Shown piece by piece: positions 37,496-44,457 of a stretch of DNA of 64,000 nucleotides. Below the pieces are notes generated by a model. That model ran no database searches. It was not told the DNA's origin and saw only the letters and a program-made list of their open reading frames with translations. The position numbers and the translations under genes were made by a program. The stretch covers positions 3,479,034 through 3,543,033 of the forward strand of contig NZ_AP024355.1 in assembly GCF_019704135.1 (NCBI RefSeq), in the 5' to 3' direction. The DNA is from Desulfuromonas versatilis. Lineage in GTDB: Bacteria; Desulfobacterota; Desulfuromonadia; Desulfuromonadales; NIT-T3. How positions within the stretch are numbered: the first letter of the stretch is position 1; the number at the start of each line of letters is the position of its first letter.

Positions 37496-39913
37496 CTAGA
37501 GCCAGGCCGGGTTCAGCCGCCCGTCGGGACCGCGCAGGTAGGGCGCCCAGGCCAGGCCGACGAAATGCACGTGAATGTCGGCGGTTTTCGGCCGCAGGCG
37601 GAATTCGGTCAGCTGTTCGGCCTGGGCGTCGAACCCGCTGTTGAGGGTGGCGACCTCGCGCTCGAACTCGGCCGCCAGCTCCTCGAGCTGGTGCTGCAGG
37701 GCCTCCACGTTCTCCTCGGCCCGTTCGACGTCAGCCGCCTCCTTGCCGATGCGCCCGGCCCCGCGCATGGCGGTGCCCACCCGCGAGGCGGTGCCGGCGC
37801 CCCCGCGCTTGCGGCCCAGAAACGCCCCGAGCAGGGCGGTGCCGAAGGAGATGGCCGTGTCGAGCTTGCTGCGGCGGGCCTGGTCCTGCTCCCGCGACAG
37901 CGCCTGCTCGGCCTTGCGCAGGCGCTCCTCCAGGGCGGCGGTGCGTTCGGCGTACTTTTCGCGCAGCTTCGCCACCGCCTCGTCGCGCTGCTCGTTGGCC
38001 TGCTGCTGCACGCGGATGCGGAAATCCCGTTCACTCTCGCCGACCGCCGAAACGGTCTTGAAGCCAGGGCTCTGCCAGAGGACCAGTTCGCAGCCGCTGC
38101 GGATCCAGCGGGTGAACAGCCTCTCCCACTCCTTGAAATTCTTCGCCTCGTGTACCGGCGCCGGACAGGGGGCGAAGCTGGCGCCGGAAGCCGGTTCGCC
38201 GGCCAGGTCGGCGGGGTCGAGTTCCAGCTGCTCGGCGTATTGCCACTCCACCGGCAGCGGGCTGTCGCTCGGCTCGCAGGCCAGCAGATAGCGGCGGGTG
38301 GCATCCAGCGGGGGGCGGCTGCTGAGGTAATGCACGTCGGCGGCCCCGACCACCCGGGGGTGGTACACCACCTCGGCGCCCGCTCCTGCGCCGCGGCGCA
38401 GGGGGAGGTAATACTGGGTCACCCCGGCGGGGAGCAGGGGCGGTCCCGTTTCCACCGGGCGGGCGGGCGGGGGTGTGGGTGCAGCCTCCGCGGCGGCCGC
38501 TTCGGGCTGGCGGCCGGCCATCAGGGTGCGGATCTGGTCGCGGGTCAGGGGCCCCGGCAGGTAGCTGAGGGCCCAGCGGGTGCCGAACACCACCGGCTGG
38601 TCCTCGTGGACGTTGTGCAGCAGAAAACGACGCTTGCCCAGCCCGGCGAGGATCTGCTCCATGCGCTGGCGATCGAAGCTGCCGGCACCTGCGGCCCCTT
38701 CCAGCCCCTCCATCAGCCGGGCCTTGTCCCGCTCGGTCTGCAGCCGGCCGATGAACCAGGTGCCGGTGTTGGAGAGCGCCTTGTAGTCGAGATCGACGGG
38801 GTTCTGGGTGGCCAGCACCAGCCCCAGGCCGAAGGCCCGGGCCTGCTTGAGCAGGGTCAGGAAGAGCTTTTTCGACGGCGGGTTGGCCGAGGGCGGCAGG
38901 TAGCCGAAGATCTCGTCCATGTAGAGGATCGCCCGCAGGCTGCCGGTACCCGGCTGGCTGCGCATCCAGCCCAGCACCTCGTTGAGCAGCATGCAGACGA
39001 AGAACATCCGCTCGCTCTCGGCCAGATGGGCGATGGAGAGGATCGACACCCGGGGCTTGCCGGTGGCGGTGTAGAGCAGATCCGCCGCACTCAGCGGGGC
39101 CCCTTCCATCCAGGCGCCGAAGCCCGGCGAGGCGAGCAGGTTGTTGAGCTTCATGGCCAGCGCGAAGCGCTCCTTGGCCGGGTAGAAGGCATCGAGGCCC
39201 ATGACCCCGATCTGCTGAAGCGGCGGATCCTGGATGGCGCCGATCAGGCCGGCGACGTCGAGGCTCAGCCCCGCGCGCCAGAAATGCTCGAGCAGGTTGG
39301 CGATCAGGATGTGCTCGCGGCTGGTGATCGGGTCGGCGCTGACCCCCATCAGGGCGAGGATGCCGGTGGCGGTGGACTGGATGCGCTCGCGCAGCAGGTC
39401 CGGATCGTCCTGGATGGCGGGCGGCGGCGCATTGAAGCTGCGCAGCACCGAAACCGGCAGGCCCGCCGAACTGCCGGGGGTGTAGATGACCAGCTCGGCC
39501 GAGTCGCGCAGTTTGCGGATGCGCTCCGGGCCCTGGCCCCAGTCGGCCAGTCCCTTGCGCCAGAGTTCGGCCTGGCGGCGGGCGTATTCGGCGACATCCA
39601 CCCCTTTTTCCGCCGCTTCGCGCGGATCGACCCAGGGTTTGAAGTCCTCGGGCTTAAGCTCGGGGAAGCTGAGCAAAAGGTTGCCCAGGTCCCCCTTGGG
39701 GTCGATGGCGATGACCGGGATATGGTCGATGGCGGCCTCTTCGAGCAACCCGATGCCGAGGCCGGTCTTGCCGCTGCCGGTCATGCCGATGATCACCGCG
39801 TGGGTGGTGAGATCCCGCGAGTCGTAGAGCACCAGTTCGTCGGTCAGGCGCTCCTGCTGCAGGTCGAAGGTCTTGCCCAGGTAGAAGGCTCCGAGCTTTT
39901 CATAATCGTCCAT
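37496..39913 (-). CDS. HerA/FtsK-like P-loop ATPase with coiled-coil tail
   Basis: 805 residues. Walker A IGMTGSGKTGLGIGLLEEA near residue 45, then AIDPKGDLGNLLLSFPEL, Walker B region RAILYMDEIFGYLPP, and sensor-like LVLATQNPVDLDY. The C-terminal third carries a DUF-type domain and long coiled coil (about 625-770; LREKYAERTAALEERLRKAEQ). It resembles the DUF853/HerA-helicase-like ATPases, whose role is uncertain (DNA translocation or protein assembly). Single gene. Its 3' neighbour is a gap of about 240 bp. Confidence 0.85.
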   Translation of the reverse strand: MDDYEKLGAFYLGKTFDLQQERLTDELVLYDSRDLTTHAVIIGMTGSGKTGLGIGLLEEAAIDHIPVIAIDPKGDLGNLLLSFPELKPEDFKPWVDPREAAEKGVDVAEYARRQAELWRKGLADWGQGPERIRKLRDSAELVIYTPGSSAGLPVSVLRSFNAPPPAIQDDPDLLRERIQSTATGILALMGVSADPITSREHILIANLLEHFWRAGLSLDVAGLIGAIQDPPLQQIGVMGLDAFYPAKERFALAMKLNNLLASPGFGAWMEGAPLSAADLLYTATGKPRVSILSIAHLAESERMFFVCMLLNEVLGWMRSQPGTGSLRAILYMDEIFGYLPPSANPPSKKLFLTLLKQARAFGLGLVLATQNPVDLDYKALSNTGTWFIGRLQTERDKARLMEGLEGAAGAGSFDRQRMEQILAGLGKRRFLLHNVHEDQPVVFGTRWALSYLPGPLTRDQIRTLMAGRQPEAAAAEAAPTPPPARPVETGPPLLPAGVTQYYLPLRRGAGAGAEVVYHPRVVGAADVHYLSSRPPLDATRRYLLACEPSDSPLPVEWQYAEQLELDPADLAGEPASGASFAPCPAPVHEAKNFKEWERLFTRWIRSGCELVLWQSPGFKTVSAVGESERDFRIRVQQQANEQRDEAVAKLREKYAERTAALEERLRKAEQALSREQDQARRSKLDTAISFGTALLGAFLGRKRGGAGTASRVGTAMRGAGRIGKEAADVERAEENVEALQHQLEELAAEFEREVATLNSGFDAQAEQLTEFRLRPKTADIHVHFVGLAWAPYLRGPDGRLNPAWL

Positions 39914-40042
39914 GGGGCCTGGTCCTCGGGTCGGCTGGGAAAAGCAGGGAAAATCGCGCGGGATTACGGCTAAAGCTTAGCAGCCCGGCGGCGGCTGGCA
40001 AGGCTAGTCAGGGCCCCGGGACGGCCAGCAACGCGCCAACTC

Positions 40043-40182
40043 TCACGCCTTACGCCTCACGCCTCACGCCTCACGCCTCACGCCTCACGCCTCACGCCTC
40101 ACGCCTCACGCCTCACGCCTCACGCCTCACGCCTCACGCCTCACGCCCCACGCCCCACGCCCCACGAGTCACGAGTCACGAG
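40043..40182 (+). repeat. Array of 20 heptamer tandem repeats
   Basis: Exactly 20 units of 7 bp. Units 1 and 3-15 are TCACGCC, unit 2 TTACGCC, units 16-17 CCACGCC, unit 18 CCACGAG and units 19-20 TCACGAG. It starts about 130 bp upstream of the HerA-like gene and ends 3 bp before the DUF302 stop codon. Confidence 0.97.
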
Positions 40183-40185
40183 TCC

Positions 40186-40584
40186 CTAAACCCTGCCAAG
40201 GGCTGCGGCGAAGCGATCGCGGACCTGGCCGAGCAGGTTCTGCAGGGCCGGGTCGGCGTCTCTGCCGAGGGTGGCCGCTGGTTCCAGGGCCATGACCGTG
40301 GTGTGATTGTGGTCCTCTTCGTAGACGATGACGTTGCAGGGGAGCAGCAGGCCCAGGGATGGTTCGAGGGTCAGGGCCTTGAGCGCGACCTGCGGAATGC
40401 AGGTGCCGAGGATGGTGTAGCGGCGGAAGTCGAGATCGAGTTTCTCGCGAAAGGCCGAGCGCACGTCGATCTCGGTGAAGATCGAAAATCCCTGCTCCCG
40501 CAAAGCGGCAGTCACCCGCTCCACGGCCCTTTCGAAGGTGATTTCCAGAGTCCTGCCAAAACCGTAGGGACGAACTTTTTCCAT
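40186..40584 (-). CDS. DUF302 family protein
   Basis: 132 residues with the DUF302 pattern: TFERAVERVTAALREQGFSIFTEIDV, YTILGTCIPQVALKALTLEPSLGLLLPCNVIVYE. It is a small cytoplasmic single-domain protein of unknown function, often near redox or metal-related genes. The upstream region 40620-40680 is strikingly AT-rich with TTGCAT and TATACT 15-16 bp apart, a possible promoter. The heptamer array follows 3 bp after the stop. Confidence 0.9.
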   Translation of the reverse strand: MEKVRPYGFGRTLEITFERAVERVTAALREQGFSIFTEIDVRSAFREKLDLDFRRYTILGTCIPQVALKALTLEPSLGLLLPCNVIVYEEDHNHTTVMALEPAATLGRDADPALQNLLGQVRDRFAAALGRV

Positions 40585-40716
40585 GGGCCCCCCCGTCGTC
40601 TGGTCCTGCTCTGTACAAAAATAAAATACAGATAATTAGTATAGCAATATTATAAAAAATGCAAGAAATGGTTTAAACGATCCGTTTCGTGGGAAAGGGT
40701 GGGCCCGCTGTGGGGT

Positions 40717-41481
40717 TCAGGGCCGGGGCAGCAGTTCGATCTCGAACAGGGCCGGCCACAGCTTGCCGGTCACGAACAGCCGCCTGCCCTTCGCATCGTA
40801 GGCGATGCCGTTGAGCACGTCCGTGTTCCCTCTGCGCAGGGCGGGGGGCAGCAGACCGGCCAGGTCGATCCAGCCGGTCACCTCCCCGGTCTGCGGATCG
40901 ATGCGCGCGATGCGGTCGGTCTGCCAGACGTTGGCGAAGATTTCGCCTTCGACGAACTCCAGTTCGTTGAGCCGCTCGACAGGTCTGCCCCGGTCATGAA
41001 TGGCGACCCGGCCGCTTTCGGCAAAGGTCTGCGGATCGAGAAAACGCAGCACGCTGGTGCCGTCGCTGACGATCAGCCGCTGCCCGTCGTGGGTGATCCC
41101 CCACCCCTCGCGGGGGTAGGGGTGGGTGGCGAGCAACCGGAAGGAGGCGCGGTCGTATACCAGCAGCAGGCGGTTGCGGTAGGTGAGCTGGATCAGCTTG
41201 TCCCCCCAGGCGGCGATCCCCTCGCCGAACAGGGTCCCGGCCAGGCGCTGGAGCTGCTCGACCCGACCGGACTCCAGGTCGACCCGGCGCAGGGACGAGG
41301 AGCCCTGCAGCCCGGTCCCCTCGTAGAGAACGCCCTCGAGGTAGACCAGCCCCTGGGTGAAGGCGCCGGGGTCGTGGGGGTAGCTGTTGACGATGCGGTA
41401 GCCGTAGACCGGCGCCGCGGCCATGGCGGCGGGGACGGACAGGAGCAGGAGGAGGAGAAGGAGAAAAAATTTTCGGCTCAT
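40717..41481 (-). CDS. Glutaminyl-peptide cyclotransferase (plant-type)
   Basis: 254 residues with signal peptide (FFLLLLLLLLSVPAAMAAA). The five-bladed propeller pattern of the plant/bacterial glutamine cyclotransferase is clear: YPHDPGAFTQGLVY, YEGTGLQGSSSLRRVDLESG, FGEGIAAWGDKLIQLTYRN, EGWGITHDGQRLIVSDGTS, LNELEFVEGEIFANVW and LNGIAYDAKGRRLFVTGKLWP. It converts N-terminal Gln to pyroglutamate on exported proteins. Confidence 0.92.
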   Translation of the reverse strand: MSRKFFLLLLLLLLSVPAAMAAAPVYGYRIVNSYPHDPGAFTQGLVYLEGVLYEGTGLQGSSSLRRVDLESGRVEQLQRLAGTLFGEGIAAWGDKLIQLTYRNRLLLVYDRASFRLLATHPYPREGWGITHDGQRLIVSDGTSVLRFLDPQTFAESGRVAIHDRGRPVERLNELEFVEGEIFANVWQTDRIARIDPQTGEVTGWIDLAGLLPPALRRGNTDVLNGIAYDAKGRRLFVTGKLWPALFEIELLPRP

Positions 41482-41498
41482 ATTGTCTACCCGTTTAA

Positions 41499-41542
41499 GC
41501 CCCCTTCCTGCCGCCCCCCGCTGGGGGAGGCAGGAAGGGGGC
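41499..41542. terminator. Strong hairpin between cyclotransferase and hydrolase genes
   Basis: Perfect 14-bp arms GCCCCCTTCCTGCC/GGCAGGAAGGGGGC with an inner CCCCC/GGGGG stem. There is no long T-run, so it could be a terminator or RNA-stabilising element downstream of the hydrolase gene. Confidence 0.7.
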
Positions 41543-41548
41543 GTTTGG

Positions 41549-42430
41549 CTATGCCGCGGCTACCAGTCTCCCCAGGATCTCGTCCATGTGGTTCACCGGT
41601 AGGGAAAAGTGCCCCTCGTCAGGCAGGAAGCGTGCGCGGCAGCCGGGGATCTCCCGGGCGAGCCAGCGCCCCATGGCGACCGGGACGGTGGCGTCGGCCT
41701 CGCCGTGCCACAGCTGCACCGGCAGGCGGATGCCCGCCAGGGGCACAGCCCAGGGCCGGGCCAACAGCTCGAGGTCGCGAAGGGCGCCGGCCGGCCCGTG
41801 GCGGAAGGCTTCGGCGATGGAGGCATGCAGGATCCCTCCCACCTCCGGGCGACGCAGGGCGCGGCGGTCGGCGGCGGGTGCCGCCACGGTCAGCAGGGCC
41901 AGGGCCGTGCCGGGGAAGCGGCGCGCGCTGCCGCCGGCCAGCCGCCCGTAGAGAAGACGCAGCAGGGCGGGCGAGCGGCGGGCGAGCAAAAAGGCGAGCC
42001 TGGCAGGCAGGCGCATGGCGGCAAACCCCTCCACCGCCAGCGGCGGAGCGACCCCGGCGACCAGGCCGACGGCGCTCAGCCGCTCGGGGAAAAGCGCCGC
42101 AAAGGCGGCGGCATAGGGCACTCCGCCGGAGACCCCGAGCAGGGCGAAGCGCCCCAGGCCCAGGGCATCGGCCAGCTGCAGCAGGTCGGCGGGCCAGTCG
42201 CCCAGCGTGCGGCCGGGCCAATCGTCCGAGAGCCCGTAGCCCGGGCGATCCGCCGCGATGACGCGGATTCCCAGGCGCCTCGCCGCCGCATCGGTGAGCC
42301 CCGCCTCGAGGCGCGAACCCGGCAGGCCGTGGCAGTACAGCAGCGGCCGGCCGGCCGGGTCGCCAAACTCGCTCCAGCCGAGCAGGCGGCCCTCGTCCAG
42401 CGCTATTTGCCGGGCCTGGCTATGCGGCAT
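41549..42430 (-). CDS. Alpha/beta-fold hydrolase
   Basis: 293 residues. Oxyanion segment YCHGLPGSRLEA, nucleophile elbow GVSGGVPYA, acid WHGEADATVPV and catalytic His EGHFSLP. No signal peptide, so cytoplasmic. Substrate unknown. It starts 3 bp after the TerC stop, so both form an operon. Confidence 0.9.
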   Translation of the reverse strand: MPHSQARQIALDEGRLLGWSEFGDPAGRPLLYCHGLPGSRLEAGLTDAAARRLGIRVIAADRPGYGLSDDWPGRTLGDWPADLLQLADALGLGRFALLGVSGGVPYAAAFAALFPERLSAVGLVAGVAPPLAVEGFAAMRLPARLAFLLARRSPALLRLLYGRLAGGSARRFPGTALALLTVAAPAADRRALRRPEVGGILHASIAEAFRHGPAGALRDLELLARPWAVPLAGIRLPVQLWHGEADATVPVAMGRWLAREIPGCRARFLPDEGHFSLPVNHMDEILGRLVAAA

Positions 42431-42433
42431 GGG

Positions 42434-43201
42434 TTAGCCTGCCTGCTTGTCCCCGGTGCCCGGAACCTCCGGGATGGGCTTGCGCAGGTGCACCGGTTCG
42501 GGGCGGGCCTTGCGCATCTTGAGGTTAAGCATCTCCACGCAGACCGAGAAGGCCATGGCGAAGTAGATGTACCCTTTGGGGATGTGGAAGTCGAGCCCCT
42601 CGGCCACCAGGGCGACCCCGACCAGGATCAGAAAGCTGAGCGCCAGCATCTTGATGGTCGGGTGGCGATCGACGAAGTCGCCGATGGCGCCGGCAGCCAG
42701 CATCATCACCCCGACGGCGATGACGATGGCGATGATCATCACCGGCAGGTGCTTGGCCATCCCCACCGCGGTGATGACCGAGTCGAGGGAGAAGATGATG
42801 TCGAGCACCGCGATCTGCAGCAGCACCCCGGCGAAGCCCGCGGTCGCCGCGGCGGCCCTGTGCTCCTCACCCTCGAGGCTGTTGTGGATCTCGAAGGTGC
42901 TCTTGACCAGCAGAAACAGGCCGCCGCCGAGCAGGATCAGGTCGCGCCCCGAAATCTCCTGGCCGAGAACGCTGAACAGGGGGCGGGTCAAGGTCATCAC
43001 CCAGGCCAGCGACAACAGCAGGGCGATGCGCATCAGCATGGCCATGCCCAGGCCGATGGTGCGGGCCCTCTGCCGCTGGTGTTCGGGAAGCCTTCCGACC
43101 AGGATGGAGATGAAGATGATGTTGTCGATGCCCAGGACGATCTCCAGGGCAGTGAGGGTGGCCAGCGCCACCCAGGCTTCGGGTTCGGATATCCAGGCCA
43201 T
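42434..43201 (-). CDS. TerC family membrane protein
   Basis: 255 residues with seven hydrophobic segments and the TerC signatures EIVLGIDNIIFISIL and QIAVLDIIFSLDSVITAVGM, each holding the conserved acidic residues in the membrane. Family members export manganese or contribute to metal and tellurite resistance. The C-terminal tail is charged. It is first in an operon with the hydrolase and divergent from bpt. No yybP-ykoY riboswitch was recognised in the short upstream region. Confidence 0.93.
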   Translation of the reverse strand: MAWISEPEAWVALATLTALEIVLGIDNIIFISILVGRLPEHQRQRARTIGLGMAMLMRIALLLSLAWVMTLTRPLFSVLGQEISGRDLILLGGGLFLLVKSTFEIHNSLEGEEHRAAAATAGFAGVLLQIAVLDIIFSLDSVITAVGMAKHLPVMIIAIVIAVGVMMLAAGAIGDFVDRHPTIKMLALSFLILVGVALVAEGLDFHIPKGYIYFAMAFSVCVEMLNLKMRKARPEPVHLRKPIPEVPGTGDKQAG

Positions 43202-43421
43202 GCGGGGTGCTCCGTTTCACGGTTGAGGGCGAGGGCCGCCTCGGGCGGCGGACATATCCGATAGTGTGCCTGAATTCAACGTGGCTTGCAACGCCGGGAA
43301 ATCTTGGCGGAACCGGTTTCGTTCCCCGGTTCGCGGTATACTCATTGACCCGGCCGGGGCCGCTGTGGCATGCTCCTGCCGACCTGCCGCCCCGTTGCCG
43401 GGCAGGGTGAGGAAGCCGGCC

Positions 43422-44120
43422 ATGAAACTGCTGCAGACAACCCAGCTCGACGAGCCCTCCCCCTGCCCCTATCTGCCCGGGAGGCAAAAGCGTTACGAAT
43501 ATTTCCTCGGCGCCGGGCTGAGCGCCGAGGAACTGGGGCGGCTGCTGGCCGAGGGGTGGCGCAAGTTCGGGCTCTACTATTTTCGGGTCCGCTGCGAGGG
43601 CTGCTTCCAGTGCATCCCCCTGCGGGTGCCGGTGGCGGACTTCGTCCCTTCGCGCAGCCAGCGCCGCGTGCTGGCCGCGGGTCGCGCGCTGCAGATCAGC
43701 TTCGGCCCCTTGAGCTACGATCCGCGGGCCTTCGAAATCTACCGCGACCACTCCCGGGAGCGCTTCGGCGACGAAGTCGCCCTCGATGACTTTCTCTACA
43801 ATTTCTACCTCCCTTCCTGCCCCTGCCTGCAGAGCGAGATTCACCTCGACGGCAAGATGATCGGCATCGGTTTTCTCGACCGGGGGGCCGACTGCCTGAG
43901 CAGCGTCTACTTCTGCTTCGACCCGCGCTACGCCCACCTGAACCTGGGGACCTTCAGCGCCCTGCAGGAGATCGCCCATGCCCGCAGCCAGGGCCTGGAT
44001 TACTACTACCTGGGCTATTACGTCCCGGGCTGCGGGCGGATGGCCTACAAGGACCGTTTTCGCCCCCGGGAACATTTCGACTGGAGCAGTCGTCTCTGGA
44101 TTCCCGCGGCCGGATGCTGA
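43422..44120 (+). CDS. bpt: Aspartate/glutamate leucyltransferase (Bpt-type)
   Basis: 232 residues from the ATG at 43422, preceded by GAGGAAG. Bpt/Ate1 signatures: CPYLPGRQKRYEYFLG, GWRKFGLYYFRVRCEGCFQCIPLRVPV, SSVYFCFDPRYAHLNLGTF, YYYLGYYVPGCGRMAYKDRFRP. It attaches Leu from Leu-tRNA to proteins with N-terminal Asp or Glu, marking them for ClpAP degradation. It is single. The family (leucyl versus arginyl transfer) is assigned by length and bacterial context. Confidence 0.92.
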   Translation: MKLLQTTQLDEPSPCPYLPGRQKRYEYFLGAGLSAEELGRLLAEGWRKFGLYYFRVRCEGCFQCIPLRVPVADFVPSRSQRRVLAAGRALQISFGPLSYDPRAFEIYRDHSRERFGDEVALDDFLYNFYLPSCPCLQSEIHLDGKMIGIGFLDRGADCLSSVYFCFDPRYAHLNLGTFSALQEIAHARSQGLDYYYLGYYVPGCGRMAYKDRFRPREHFDWSSRLWIPAAGC

Positions 44121-44193
44121 ATCGGTTTTGTCGCTCCCGGCGACCCGGGCAGGGCCCGCAAACCCAGGTGGAAGGCCCCTTTATTTTGCCCTA

Positions 44194-44222
44194 TTGACAA
44201 TTCCCTGGAGTGGGAGTATATG
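44194..44222 (+). promoter_or_regulatory. Strong predicted sigma-70 promoter of the glucan synthase gene
   Basis: TTGACA, 17-bp spacer, TATATG. Predicted transcript start about 44229, which leaves a leader of about 230 nt before the ATG at 44458. Confidence 0.75.
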
Positions 44223-44228
44223 ATTGCT

Positions 44229-44457
44229 CGATCGATAGTGGGCTGAAGGGGTATACGCCTTCTGCCCAGGCGGGAGAATCGTTTTTCAGCCCTCTCCAAG
44301 ACAGGTTGCAGCGGCCATGCCCACGGGCCCTTCGGGCCAAGATTTTTAAATAACTGACATTTCTAATGTTCATGCCCTTCCCGTCCGAGGAGGGGCATTT
44401 GTCGTTTATGGGCAAAAATCGGACACCACCTCTGTCTTTAAAGGAAAACTACAGAGT
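44229..44457 (+). promoter_or_regulatory. Long structured 5' leader of the glucan synthase gene
   Basis: It contains GGGCCC-TTC-GGGCC hairpin at about 44324-44337 followed by TTTTTAAA, and a 10-bp stem ATGCCCTTCC/GGAGGGGCAT (about 44371-44399) followed by TTTGTCGTTT. Both look terminator-like. I cannot match it to c-di-GMP, c-di-AMP or other riboswitch consensus sequences by eye. Confidence 0.5.

Noticed and set aside
40043-40182. Possible CRISPR array
   Set aside because: Units are 7 bp with no spacers; it is a simple tandem repeat.
44229-44457. c-di-GMP riboswitch (GEMM type) in the glucan synthase leader
   Set aside because: The conserved GEMM segments could not be found by eye; reported only as an unknown structured leader.
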